Positions 1-9,465 are shown, numbered from the stretch's first letter. The stretch is DNA of 15,124 nt from CAIRNS01 sp049508565 (GCA_049508565.1 JBELAT010000036.1:1-15124); one strand, 5' to 3'. The notes: generated by a model from the sequence alone, not told the origin. Numbers and translations are program-made.

Positions 1-39
1 TGAAAAACATTTCTGTTGTGCTACCTCGTTTTCAAACTC

Positions 40-62
40 TGTTAAACACATCTGTTTTAACA
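40..62. repeat. Short inverted repeat, possible operator
   Basis: TGTTAAA (40-46) and TTTAACA (56-62) are perfect 7-bp inverted arms separated by 9 bases, in an AT-rich stretch upstream of the first promoter. A further TGTTAA lies at 69-74. It could be a regulator site or a weak hairpin from an upstream transcript. In AT-rich DNA a match of this size can occur by chance. Confidence 0.25.
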
Positions 63-153
63 TTCTATTGTTAATTTTAGTTGTATTTCGATCCCGACCA
101 AACGATACTGCGCAATAGTGTGCTGTACCAAAAAAAGAAGAGTTAAGTAAAGT

Positions 154-182
154 TTGACGGATAATAATGAAATTAATACAAT
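154..182 (+). promoter_or_regulatory. Sigma70-like promoter for the glycosyltransferase pair
   Basis: TTGACG (154-159) and TACAAT (177-182) are separated by exactly 17 bases, one mismatch each from the housekeeping consensus. The predicted start of transcription is near 189, leaving a leader of about 60 nt before the start codon at 252. It would drive the first two genes and perhaps the histidine kinase. Confidence 0.6.
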
Positions 183-251
183 GCATTGATAAAGGAAGGT
201 CTGAAGTATCGAATTATTATCACTGATGTTTATTGATTATTGGGGAACGTG

Positions 252-2168
252 ATGAAAGAAAAGAAAGCAGCAGCAAAGAGTATTAATTATGTCCCCATTG
301 TCTCCCTGGGAATATTTCTGTGCGCACTGGTAGTGAGATTGTTGTATATCCTGCAAGTGCGCCACACGCCTGTCCTTGATTTTTTATATATCGACTCTGC
401 ATACTACCATGCATGGGCTACTGCGATTGCTCACGGAGATATACTCGGTGGCACGCAGATTTTTGTTATGGCGCCCTTCTATGCATATTTTCTTGCCCTC
501 ATCTATCGTATTGTAGGCAACCAATATATAACTGTCCTTTTCATCCAGATTGTTATTGGATCGCTCTCATGCGTGCTGTTGGCACGCATCGCTCAGAAAT
601 ATTTTGATAATCGTACAGCGGTCATCGCGGGTCTCATTGGCGCTGTGTATCCAATCTTTATTTTTTATGACGCGGTACTGCTTAAAGAAAATCTAATGAT
701 TTTCTTTCTGCTTGTATTCATTGTGCTCTACACGAAAGGGAGTTCACGGGCACTATTAGCTTCCGGTATCTGCATAGGTATTAATGCGCTCATGCGACCT
801 ACGATATTCCTGGCTCTTCCTCTGCTCATTGGATACGACTTCGTTAAGCACCGCGAGCACATGCTCAAAAATGCAGTGTTACTGGCAGCAGGCGTTTTTA
901 TCGTTGTTTTTCCTGTTGCGTTACGCAACAGGATGGTTGGCGGTGAATGGGTTGTAACGGTTGCCTCCGGCGGGATGAATTTCTGGACCGGCAATAATCT
1001 TGAAGCAACAGGCGCGTACGTAGGGGCACCGTTTATAACGTCCGAAGAGCCCCAGTTCGAGCAGGAAGATTTCAGGCGCGAAGCATCGAAACTTTCGGGG
1101 AGATCTTTAAGCGCTGATCAGACATCGGATTTCTGGTACCATGAGGGTATACATTTTATTGTTAATAACCCGTCAAAATATATGTGGTTACTCTGGCGTA
1201 AATTTGTTGCATTCTGGCATGATACAGAACTTCCTTCCGACATAAACTTTTATCTTGCACGTGATTATTCCACTATACTCAATAATAATCCACTGACGTT
1301 CGGTGTGATAGTCCCTTTTTCTGTCATTGGTATGATTCTGGCACGGAAAAAGGTACCGCTCAATTATCTTCTTCTGACTCTTGTGGGGACAAACTTACTT
1401 GCAAGTCTTATTTTTTTTAATTCATCGCGCTACCGGCTGCCCGTGGTGCCCATCTTTATACTGTACGCTGCATATGCTTTAGCGCGATGTATTGATTTTA
1501 TTACAACCGAAAACTATCGGTCATTTACACTGCTGTTTATAGCTGTTCCGGTGTTCGTCTTTTGCAATTATCATGATCGTTTCCTGTCACGCTTTGCCAG
1601 CACGAGAGTCAGTTATCTCAATGCGGCGAGCTATTATATGAGAAGTGGAGCCAACGATAAAGCTGAGATGATGCTAAAGAAATGTCTGGAGATTGACCCG
1701 CAGTATCCTCTGGCGTATCAGAAATACGCTCAACTGTTGGCGGCGACCGGTCGAAAGGAAGAAGCCGCTACATTCATGGGACGTGCTCTGCACTATGCCA
1801 GTGTGTCCGGTGACAAACGCGCTTTTAAGTCTATGCCGGAACTGGAGCAGGCTTATCTTCTGTTTTCACACAAAAAATATACTGAAGCATTGTCACTGTT
1901 CCGTGAAATTCGTACGCAGCATCCTGAAATGAAAAAAGTGCTCGATAACAATATCGGCCTGTGTTATCTGAAGCTTGGTGACTACCTGAGTGCGGAGCAG
2001 TCGTATGTAAGTGCCATTGAAATTGATCCGGCATATGATACAGCGTATTATAACCTGGGAATCCTCTACCGGAAAAAAGGTGACAGAGCCACCGCTAAAG
2101 AATATTTCAAAAAAGCGCTCAAGGCCAATCCCGCCAATGAAAAAGCTAAATTGAGGTTGCAGGAATGA
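252..2168 (+). CDS. GT39/PMT-like membrane glycosyltransferase with C-terminal TPRs
   Basis: Predicted polytopic inner-membrane protein of 638 aa. Residues about 15-450 contain roughly ten hydrophobic segments with an early acidic motif (D48-S-x-x-Y52) in the first extracytoplasmic loop. This is the place where GT-C enzymes of the GT39/ArnT/PMT group carry their catalytic Asp. The family transfers a sugar from a polyprenyl-phosphate donor to protein or lipid on the outer face of the membrane. Residues about 454-635 form TPR repeats (for example the A-x-x-x-Y-x-x-L-G-x-x-Y pattern near the C-terminus), which probably bind a partner or acceptor in the periplasm. I chose ATG 252 because GGGGAA (242-247) lies 4 nt upstream; GTG 249 and TTG 240 are in frame but overlap that site. 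The stop overlaps the next gene by 4 bp. The sugar and the acceptor cannot be told from the sequence. Confidence 0.8.
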   Translation: MKEKKAAAKSINYVPIVSLGIFLCALVVRLLYILQVRHTPVLDFLYIDSAYYHAWATAIAHGDILGGTQIFVMAPFYAYFLALIYRIVGNQYITVLFIQIVIGSLSCVLLARIAQKYFDNRTAVIAGLIGAVYPIFIFYDAVLLKENLMIFFLLVFIVLYTKGSSRALLASGICIGINALMRPTIFLALPLLIGYDFVKHREHMLKNAVLLAAGVFIVVFPVALRNRMVGGEWVVTVASGGMNFWTGNNLEATGAYVGAPFITSEEPQFEQEDFRREASKLSGRSLSADQTSDFWYHEGIHFIVNNPSKYMWLLWRKFVAFWHDTELPSDINFYLARDYSTILNNNPLTFGVIVPFSVIGMILARKKVPLNYLLLTLVGTNLLASLIFFNSSRYRLPVVPIFILYAAYALARCIDFITTENYRSFTLLFIAVPVFVFCNYHDRFLSRFASTRVSYLNAASYYMRSGANDKAEMMLKKCLEIDPQYPLAYQKYAQLLAATGRKEEAATFMGRALHYASVSGDKRAFKSMPELEQAYLLFSHKKYTEALSLFREIRTQHPEMKKVLDNNIGLCYLKLGDYLSAEQSYVSAIEIDPAYDTAYYNLGILYRKKGDRATAKEYFKKALKANPANEKAKLRLQE

Positions 2169-4333
2169 TGTCTTTTTTGAAAAAAGACAGTATAACCGTA
2201 CTGTTTGTCGCGCTGGTAATATTTAGCACAGCTCGCCTGATTGAACCACTGGTGCGCCAGTCGGCAACCTATGATGAGCCATACAAGATCGGTGCATCCT
2301 ATGTCATGGCAAAAGAAGGTTATTTCAAGTATGACCCCACCAACCCGCCGCTCTACAAATATTGTTTTTCGGTGCCGCTGCTCTTTCTTCATCCCGACAT
2401 CCCGCGTCCGGATCAACGACAGGAACTCCCTTCGTCACCATACTTCAAAAATGAGTTTGCCTTCGGCTACCGCTTCTTATTTAATAATACCGTCCCTGCC
2501 TGGAAACTGCTCGTCAGCACTCGTTGTATATCGCTGATTTTTTACCTTCTCGGCGGTACCGTTCTTTTCGGGTATGTCCGAAAAAAGGTGAGCTCCCTGT
2601 CGGGTCTACTGGCTGCGACACTGTATTTTCTCTGTCCCAACCTTGCTGCGTCAGCGGTTTTGGCGACCAACGATATTTTTGCCGCTGTGTGTGCTCTCTT
2701 TTTCTTCATCAGCCTCCTTGAATTGTACGAACAACCGAACCGGCTGATGGCGGCTGTTACCGGGATTGTTTTAGGTGCGGCGATTTCGGCTAAGTTTTCA
2801 TTGTTCATCTTGGTTGTGTTCTATGGTGTTGGAGCAACGTTACTGGTTATCCGCAAAAAGCGTACGCTCAAAGAGACACTTCTTTTATCGCTCATCGTAC
2901 TGGGTCTTTCATTATTTGTCATAGAGTTGAATTATCAGTTCATGAGCCCCGCCGCGATCGCCGCCATGATACACCAGATTTACGCCATGGTATCGCGGGG
3001 CGCCGCAGCGTATGTTATGGGCAATTATTCCCGGGAAGGTTTCATATATTTTTATCCTCTGGCTTTTTTGTTAAAAACCCCGGTGCCCGTGATGGCCCTT
3101 ATTGTCATCGCGGTGTATCTTTTCTTTGCACACCACAAATATTCTGATGATCGCGCACTGATCCTGGCTGTGTGTATCGCGATATTTTTCGTAGCTGTAC
3201 TTACCGTACATCTGGATCTCGGGTTTCGATACGTTCTTCCGGTCTACCCTTTATTGTACCTCTTTACTGCTATAATCCTGAGAGATAAACAACGGTTTCT
3301 GCGAATTGCCGTTACGATAGTAGCACTGTTACTGGTATGCTCAAACATTGCCGTATATCCTCATTTTCAGTCGTATTGTAATTTGTTGATCGGGAAAAAC
3401 CAGAACGCTTATAAATATTTCGTTGATTCCTCCGTTGACTGGGGACAGGACCTCGGTGAACTTGCGTCGTATCTAAAAAGCGACAATAATCCTGAGGTGA
3501 CCCTGGCATATTTCGGCAGCTCAAATCCGACCAGTTATGGCATCAAGTATCAGGATCTGTGTTCAGATGGATTGGATCAGTCTGAAGACGAAACGCGATT
3601 TACACACATAAATTCGGACAATCCGCACAAAGAGGTTTTAGCGGTTTCTGTGACATGTCTTGTCGGACTTGATTACCCCGACCACGCGTGGTTTTCGTTT
3701 CTGTCGGCATACTCACCGGTCAAGATCATTGCCAATACAATCTTTGTGTATGATATTACTGTTCATCCTGAAATATATAAGAGCATGGCAATGCTGTATT
3801 GCGACACCAAGCAGTTGCCCCATCTCCTCAGATGTGGGAGAAGAGTTCATGTGCTTGATCCCTCTGATAGTTTCGGTGCTCTGTGTGCGGATATTTCCAA
3901 AGGCGGATCTTTTGATATCGAACCCTCCCTATTTGCCGGAGCAAACGATCGTGAACTTTTACTGAGAACGACGATCATGTACGTCGGCATGTTGACCAGG
4001 CAGGGGCACAACACTGAAGCGCTCAGGCAGCTTGATAGACTGGCTCTGGCCCATATAGCCGGGGTGGATTATAAAATAAACAATCTCCGCGGGATGATCT
4101 ACCTGCGCGCGGGTGACAGTGAACATGCGCAGGAATGTTTCAGACAAAGTATCGCTGATAATCCCGCTAATGCAAGTGCTTATTTCAATCTGGGGGTGCT
4201 CTGCGAAAAAAAGAGCGACATCGTCGGTGCTGTCGAAATGTATCGCCAGGCGCTTGTTGCCAACCCCACGTATGTGCCAGCCCGGATAAAACTCGAACAA
4301 TGGTATAACCGACACGCTTCGGTTAATAGGTGA
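2165..4333 (+). CDS. Second GT39/PMT-like glycosyltransferase with C-terminal TPRs
   Basis: A 722-aa relative of its upstream neighbour and a clearer member of the phospholipid-carrier-dependent GT39 group. The first loop has the hallmark D37-E38-P followed by G-x-F/Y and N60-P-P-L, as in PMT and ArnT-like enzymes. About ten membrane segments run to residue ~405. The D425-W-G-Q-D motif and the Y-F-G-S-S segment behind it start the soluble C-terminal part, a pattern I associate with bacterial proteins of this group. Residues about 637-718 are TPRs. The ATGA overlap with the previous gene (2165-2168) indicates translational coupling. ATG 2168 is an equally good start, as AGGA lies just upstream. 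Two paralogues in tandem may use different sugars or act in sequence. Donor and acceptor are unknown. Confidence 0.82.
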   Translation: MMSFLKKDSITVLFVALVIFSTARLIEPLVRQSATYDEPYKIGASYVMAKEGYFKYDPTNPPLYKYCFSVPLLFLHPDIPRPDQRQELPSSPYFKNEFAFGYRFLFNNTVPAWKLLVSTRCISLIFYLLGGTVLFGYVRKKVSSLSGLLAATLYFLCPNLAASAVLATNDIFAAVCALFFFISLLELYEQPNRLMAAVTGIVLGAAISAKFSLFILVVFYGVGATLLVIRKKRTLKETLLLSLIVLGLSLFVIELNYQFMSPAAIAAMIHQIYAMVSRGAAAYVMGNYSREGFIYFYPLAFLLKTPVPVMALIVIAVYLFFAHHKYSDDRALILAVCIAIFFVAVLTVHLDLGFRYVLPVYPLLYLFTAIILRDKQRFLRIAVTIVALLLVCSNIAVYPHFQSYCNLLIGKNQNAYKYFVDSSVDWGQDLGELASYLKSDNNPEVTLAYFGSSNPTSYGIKYQDLCSDGLDQSEDETRFTHINSDNPHKEVLAVSVTCLVGLDYPDHAWFSFLSAYSPVKIIANTIFVYDITVHPEIYKSMAMLYCDTKQLPHLLRCGRRVHVLDPSDSFGALCADISKGGSFDIEPSLFAGANDRELLLRTTIMYVGMLTRQGHNTEALRQLDRLALAHIAGVDYKINNLRGMIYLRAGDSEHAQECFRQSIADNPANASAYFNLGVLCEKKSDIVGAVEMYRQALVANPTYVPARIKLEQWYNRHASVNR

Positions 4334-4426
4334 CACAACGCGTGAAACCGGCGTCAACGTGGTTTAGGACATCGAGAGATAGCCGGGCCGGTATTTCGAA
4401 TTATGTGCGATTTTCGTGGTTTGTGA

Positions 4427-6676
4427 GTGAAAAAAATACTATGTGTATGGATAACCATGTTTAATGCAGCCGCAATTGCTCTGAGCAGTACTAACAATAA
4501 ACGAAATGCGTATTTCTACTTTGTTTATTTCTTTTACCTCCCCTTTGTCGCGCTCATTCTCCTGGGGGGGTCTTACCTTGTAGTAACCGTCAATATTCAT
4601 GCAGCTTCATGGCTTATTGCATCAGTCATTAATCTGGTGTTGGCATTGCTGGTATACTCCAAAGATAGAACAAACAGTGTCAATAGAGGATTTGCAATCA
4701 TGACTCTGTTCTGTGCTGTCTGGACCATTGACGTATTCGGCTTTTTTGTTTTAAAAAGTGCTTCTCAGGTGATTGTATGGAGCAAAATACTCCGTCCCGG
4801 ATATTTGTTCCTTGCGCCGCTATACTTTCAGTTTGCGCTGGCATTAACGCAGGGCGTAAACCCCCGCACTAAAAGATTGCTGTATGTTTCCTATGGCATA
4901 GCGATCTTTTTTTTGATGCTCAATTATGTGGGATGTTTTGATGGTGTTAACAGAAGGCAATGGATGTTTGCGCCACGTATTGGATATGTGTACGGCCTCT
5001 CGCTGATTAACTTCGGGTTTTGGATTTTTTTCGGACTATACTTTATTATAAAGAAATATGTGGCATCACACTCAATACGCGAAAAAACTCAATATAGATT
5101 ATTCTTTCTCGGGCTTGTCATGGCAAGCACTCCGGCATTGGTTTCAAATACGTTGCTCGGACTTGGTATCAGAATATATCCCATCGGCGGGTTTTGTGTT
5201 ATTGCGTACGCGCTCATTGTCGCCTATGCTATCGTAAAATATCAGTTTATGGATATTGAAGTTCTGATACGTAAAAGTATCGTGTATGGTAGTCTTACCC
5301 TGTCACTGATGAGTATTTATGTGGCTATAGTAGGATTTTTAATTGGTGTCTTACATGTCAATCATTACTCTGAGATCAGTAATGTCATTGCTAACGGTTC
5401 TGTCGGGGTCATTATTGCGGCAGTGTTTTTACCGTTAAAAAACAAAATTCAGTTGATTGTCGATAAATCGTTTTTTAAAGACAAATACAATTATCAGACG
5501 GTCCTCAAAAATCTCAGTTCACAACTGACATCTATTCTTGAGACGGACATGCTGCTTGAGCAACTCCTTGCCAAAGTCACTGACGCCATGCATATCAGCC
5601 GGGGATGCATCCTGCTGCTCGATAAAGAAAACAGTGTATTTGAGATAAAGGCCTCGAAACATATTGCCGAACGTTCAGGGGGGATGTATCCTGATCAATT
5701 ACATGGTTTAAGTCAACGGCTACAACAAGGGATCATTAATTTTAATGATCACATTACCGAAAAAAACAATAACTGGGCTGTTCCGGATGAAACATGTCTT
5801 GCCATTCCGCTTATGACAAATAATAAAATCATTGGCATGTTTTGTCTGGGGGACAAGCTGTCGGAAGATATGTACACGCATGAAGATATTGAGCTTCTGA
5901 TGACGATTTCAAGTCAGGCATCCATCGCCATAGAAAATGCACAGCTTTCTGCGGGGATTCGTTCGCTTGAAAAAGGGCTGCTTCAATCTGATAAACTTGC
6001 CGCTCTAGGTACTTTTGCTTCAAGCATGGCGCATGAAATAAAAAATCCACTGGCGGCTATCAAAACATTTTGTCAGCTCGTGTCACGCAAGTTTGGCGAC
6101 CCGGGATTTGTCGATAAGTTCAACGCAGTAGTCCCGGGCGAGATTGAGAGACTGGAATCGGTACTCAGTCAGCTGCTTGATTTCAGTAAAATCTCCGAAG
6201 AAGAGTATTCTTCGGTCAAGGTTGAGGAAATCTTAGATGGACTGCTTATTCTTCTTCAGTATGAAACATTCAAGCATAATGTAAAAGTGGTGCGTCAGTA
6301 TGGCGCCACACCGCAGATTATGGCATCCGAAAAGCATCTCAAGCAGATTTTTATGAACCTCATTCTCAACGCGATTCAAGCAATGTCTCATGGAGGAAGT
6401 CTCCATATTACGACCGGCGTTATACATGAAGCTGCCGGGCAAAACGTTGTCATTGCCGTTAAAGACACCGGGTGCGGGATAGCCAAAGAACATCTCGACA
6501 AGATTTTCAAACCATTTTTTACAACCAAAGCCAACGGAACCGGGTTGGGATTGTCGATTATAAGTAAGTTAATACGTGAGCATCATGGAACGATGAAAAT
6601 AGATAGCGAGCTCGGTGTTGGTACCGTTTGTACCATGACATTTCCTCTCACCGGTGCTCATTGTTCACCCTTATAA
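4427..6676 (+). CDS. Membrane sensor histidine kinase (7TM type N-terminus, GAF, HisKA, HATPase_c)
   Basis: A 749-aa hybrid of membrane sensor and orthodox kinase. Residues 1-285 carry seven to eight hydrophobic segments and end in a stretch like K-Y-Q-F-M-D-I-E-V-L-I-R-K, typical of the HisKA_7TM type input domain. One or two more membrane spans follow to about 345. A GAF-like domain spans about 365-505. The kinase core is complete: H-box with phospho-acceptor H536 (A-H-E-I-K-N-P), N-box N648, G1 box D680-T-G-C-G and G2 box G704-T-G-L-G-L. There is no receiver domain, so the phosphate should go to a separate response regulator; the nearest intact receiver is at 13258-13632. The GTG at 4427 has no good ribosome site, and ATG 4457 is an alternative. 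It lies 93 bp after the glycosyltransferase, so co-transcription is possible. The ligand is unknown. Confidence 0.85.
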   Translation: MKKILCVWITMFNAAAIALSSTNNKRNAYFYFVYFFYLPFVALILLGGSYLVVTVNIHAASWLIASVINLVLALLVYSKDRTNSVNRGFAIMTLFCAVWTIDVFGFFVLKSASQVIVWSKILRPGYLFLAPLYFQFALALTQGVNPRTKRLLYVSYGIAIFFLMLNYVGCFDGVNRRQWMFAPRIGYVYGLSLINFGFWIFFGLYFIIKKYVASHSIREKTQYRLFFLGLVMASTPALVSNTLLGLGIRIYPIGGFCVIAYALIVAYAIVKYQFMDIEVLIRKSIVYGSLTLSLMSIYVAIVGFLIGVLHVNHYSEISNVIANGSVGVIIAAVFLPLKNKIQLIVDKSFFKDKYNYQTVLKNLSSQLTSILETDMLLEQLLAKVTDAMHISRGCILLLDKENSVFEIKASKHIAERSGGMYPDQLHGLSQRLQQGIINFNDHITEKNNNWAVPDETCLAIPLMTNNKIIGMFCLGDKLSEDMYTHEDIELLMTISSQASIAIENAQLSAGIRSLEKGLLQSDKLAALGTFASSMAHEIKNPLAAIKTFCQLVSRKFGDPGFVDKFNAVVPGEIERLESVLSQLLDFSKISEEEYSSVKVEEILDGLLILLQYETFKHNVKVVRQYGATPQIMASEKHLKQIFMNLILNAIQAMSHGGSLHITTGVIHEAAGQNVVIAVKDTGCGIAKEHLDKIFKPFFTTKANGTGLGLSIISKLIREHHGTMKIDSELGVGTVCTMTFPLTGAHCSPL

Positions 6677-7230
6677 CGGTTTTAAAACCCCTTTACCTTC
6701 ACGTACCAGTTCAAACTATATACCTGGCTTGTCACACATGAGCTGCAGTAGGCCTACCTGCCCAAACACCTGCCAATTGAGTTGTGTGTATAATCCGCAG
6801 AGAAACAAGTCAGTTAAAAGAAGATGCAAACAATTGGGACGGCGTTCTATTTCAGTTAGAATCTAATTGGCATTTGACAGTGAAATGTGCTATACACGGC
6901 TTTTAATGTTCGATTATATAAGTTCCGGGTCTGGGTCGCCGGGCCGGCTCCATGTCAGGGGGGGATCCTGCAAGTATGTTGGCTACATTTCATCGCACTG
7001 TGCTCAGTACAGGTATGATGAACCCTTCGGCGCTATATACAATTCTTGTTTTTATTATTATTGTGTTTTATGATCATCTCGGAAATATACGCATACATGA
7101 TCTCATAATGCCCGGTGATTGGCAGTTATACCCTTTTAGGTGCCGGCTAGTTCGCTAGGGGTACGATATCAATCATCACGCACTATAGAAAAGGATTAGG
7201 CTTTTTGACTCTCATCAAAACACACGTGTT
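6677..7230. other. 554-bp intergenic region without a convincing gene
   Basis: No reading frame here has family resemblance or a ribosome site; the three short open frames differ in composition from the neighbours and lack coding character. The stretch holds a 12-bp palindrome (GGTTTTAAAACC, 6678-6689) just after the kinase stop, an isolated TATAAT (6789-6794) without a matching -35 box, a GC-rich block with the palindrome GCCGGGCCGGC (6938-6948), and a promoter candidate at 7046-7074. I recognise no known riboswitch. Confidence 0.5.
7046..7074 (+). promoter_or_regulatory. Candidate promoter of the trehalose cassette
   Basis: TTGTTT (7046-7051) and TATGAT (7069-7074) stand 17 bases apart. 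Transcription would start near 7081 and give a leader of about 150 nt before the OtsA fusion gene. The DNA between the boxes is a T-rich run, so some resemblance is expected by chance. Confidence 0.4.
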
Positions 7231-9465
7231 ATGAAGCGAATCCTTATATTTACTGTACCTATTCTCATAATCATTACAGTCGTATTTACTGTATTTGGAT
7301 TTTTTCAGGTTCGATTTCAGGAAGAACGATTGTTTGATGACTTGAAATCAAAGACCCGGAATGTTGCTGAAAGCCTCGAATGGTCAGCGCGGGATGTTTT
7401 CCTTAATAATGATGCTGGTACCGCGCAATACCTTGCTAACAGGTTTCAGAAAAGGGAACGTTTGCAAGGGTGTATGTTTTATACTTCAACATTAAAAGTA
7501 CTTGCAGCAACACCGAAGATCGTCAAGTATGTAGATAATGATGATGCACTGGTACAACGGGTCATTGATAAAAATCAGCCGACCGACGTTATTGAAAAAC
7601 ACACACAATTTACCCTCTACAACTACATGGTGCCCGTTACTGGCAAGGATAACACCGTTGTGGGTGTATTGCGGGTCGTCTACGATACTTCATACATTAA
7701 CAAAATTGTCACTCAAATGTGGTTACGAATCAGTGTAACAATTGTAAGTCTTGTCATCTTCGTTGTCGTATTTATCCTATTGTTGCAACGACAAATATTC
7801 ATTCTGCCATTACGTCGAATCACTCAATGGTTTCATCATTTTCAGAGAGGCGAAATTAATGAACAGCTGAAAATTGAAGAAACTGACGACATTGGAAAAC
7901 TGGCGCGCGAAGTTGAACAGGTGGCGTTGGGATTGCGGGTCGCACGAAAATCGCTTTCAACAACGGCGTTGCGGCAAGTTAATAAAGATGAGCTGTGGGA
8001 TGAGGGGAAACTAAAAAACCTGGTTAACGCTAAGCTGGGTGAAAACTCGCTTTTTGTAGTGTCCAACAAAGAACCGTTCATGCATGTTGTTAATAAGGAT
8101 ACCCAGCAGATACAGGTTATACGGCCGGCAAGCGGTGTAGTAACCGCTTTAAGCCCCATACTCAAAGCGTGCGGCGGTATGTGGATAGCTCATGGAAGCG
8201 GATCAGCTGATAAACAGTTTGTCAATTCACACGACAAACTGGGAGTTCCTCCGGAAGATATACGCTATATCCTTAAGAGGGTATGGCTTTCAGAAGAGGA
8301 AGTGAAGGGCTATTATATGGGGTTTTCAAATGAAGGAATATGGCCGCTCTGTCATATAACCTATAATCGTCCGCTCTTTAGAGATCAGGATTGGGCTATG
8401 TATAAACAGGTAAATGAGAAATTCGCAGAAAAGGTCCTTGAAGAGCTTCCGGCCAAGGCACCATTTATTTTTATCCAGGATTATCATTTCACTCTGCTTC
8501 CCGCGATCATTAAAGCAAAAAGGCCCGATGCGATTGTTGCACTTTTCTGGCATATACCGTGGCCGAATCCTGAAGTGTTCTCTATATGCCCGTACCAGGA
8601 CGAGATTTTAAACGGTATGCTAGGATGTGATTTGATCGGGTTCCATGTACAGTATCATTGTAACAATTTCATTGACACCTGCAGTCGCCTTCTTGAAAGC
8701 AGGATTGACACCGAAAAATTCAGTGTCATACGTAATAACAAGGTAACATCAATCAGAGCTTTTCCCATTAGCATTGATCTGCATTCGCATGACGGTGTGC
8801 AAACTATTTCCAGTGCAATAGAAGAAATAAAAAAGAAGTATGATTTATCAGATAAGATCATCGGTATTGGTGTTGAACGAATAGATTATACAAAAGGTCT
8901 TGTCGAGAAGATGCTTGCACTGGAAAAGCTGCTTGAGAAGTATCCCCAGTACATAAAAAAGCTCGTATTTATTCAATTGGCGTCGCCTTCTCGCGAAGAG
9001 ATAGCAAAATACCATGACATCATGCAAGATGTTTATGACGTTGTGGAAAGAATTAATAAAAAGTACGCAACCGATGGATGGAAACCTATTATTTATGTGA
9101 AACATAGTTTTTCGGCTGACGAAATAAATCCGTACTATAAAATGGCAGACTTCTGCATCGTCAGTTCCCTTCATGACGGTATGAATCTAGTTGCAAAAGA
9201 GTATATTGCTTCAAAAAGCGATTATAGCGGCATGTTGATATTAAGTTGTTTTACCGGTGCGGCACGGGAGCTTGTTGATGCGGTACAGTTCAATCCGTAC
9301 TCAATTGATCAATTCGCTGATTCGATATTGTATGCCATTGAGATGCCTATTGAAGAAAAACGCAGACGCATGGAAAATATGTTTAAAGTCGTCAAAGAGA
9401 ATAATGTGTACCGGTGGGCCGGTTCTATAATCAACGAGCTAACCGGGTTAAAAAAAGAACAATGA
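7231..9465 (+). CDS. otsA: Membrane-bound trehalose-6-phosphate synthase fused to a sensor/HAMP module
   Basis: The 744-aa product joins two parts. Residues 4-26 and 167-187 are membrane helices enclosing an extracytoplasmic domain of about 140 aa that looks like a Cache-type sensor. A HAMP-like linker follows (about 186-240, conserved P193, D-D-I-G-K-L). Residues about 272-735 form a GT20 trehalose-6-phosphate synthase, which makes Tre6P from a nucleotide-glucose and glucose-6-phosphate. Visible active-site features are H441-I-P-W-P-N-P, R550-I-D-Y-T-K555-G, D649-G-M-N-L and E657. E. coli OtsA has Arg (R9) in its S-N-R-I segment; here the matching segment is S-N-K280. OtsA of E. coli is a soluble protein of about 470 aa, so the extra 270 residues are the remarkable part. 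No clear ribosome site precedes ATG 7231 and no other in-frame start is near. The stop overlaps otsB by 4 bp. The enzyme call is firm; control of activity by a periplasmic signal is inference. Confidence 0.88.
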   Translation: MKRILIFTVPILIIITVVFTVFGFFQVRFQEERLFDDLKSKTRNVAESLEWSARDVFLNNDAGTAQYLANRFQKRERLQGCMFYTSTLKVLAATPKIVKYVDNDDALVQRVIDKNQPTDVIEKHTQFTLYNYMVPVTGKDNTVVGVLRVVYDTSYINKIVTQMWLRISVTIVSLVIFVVVFILLLQRQIFILPLRRITQWFHHFQRGEINEQLKIEETDDIGKLAREVEQVALGLRVARKSLSTTALRQVNKDELWDEGKLKNLVNAKLGENSLFVVSNKEPFMHVVNKDTQQIQVIRPASGVVTALSPILKACGGMWIAHGSGSADKQFVNSHDKLGVPPEDIRYILKRVWLSEEEVKGYYMGFSNEGIWPLCHITYNRPLFRDQDWAMYKQVNEKFAEKVLEELPAKAPFIFIQDYHFTLLPAIIKAKRPDAIVALFWHIPWPNPEVFSICPYQDEILNGMLGCDLIGFHVQYHCNNFIDTCSRLLESRIDTEKFSVIRNNKVTSIRAFPISIDLHSHDGVQTISSAIEEIKKKYDLSDKIIGIGVERIDYTKGLVEKMLALEKLLEKYPQYIKKLVFIQLASPSREEIAKYHDIMQDVYDVVERINKKYATDGWKPIIYVKHSFSADEINPYYKMADFCIVSSLHDGMNLVAKEYIASKSDYSGMLILSCFTGAARELVDAVQFNPYSIDQFADSILYAIEMPIEEKRRRMENMFKVVKENNVYRWAGSIINELTGLKKEQ

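Noticed and set aside
6874..6896. TTGACA followed by TATACA
   Set aside because: The boxes are only 11 bases apart, which is too short for a sigma70 promoter.
6654..7158. Three short overlapping + strand open frames
   Set aside because: They lack ribosome sites and family resemblance, have irregular composition rich in Cys/Ser/Arg, and overlap one another in different frames.
9414..9461. Longer TTG-initiated start for otsB
   Set aside because: It lies inside the synthase gene, adds non-conserved residues and has no ribosome site. ATG 9462 makes the usual ATGA overlap, with motif I at a normal distance.
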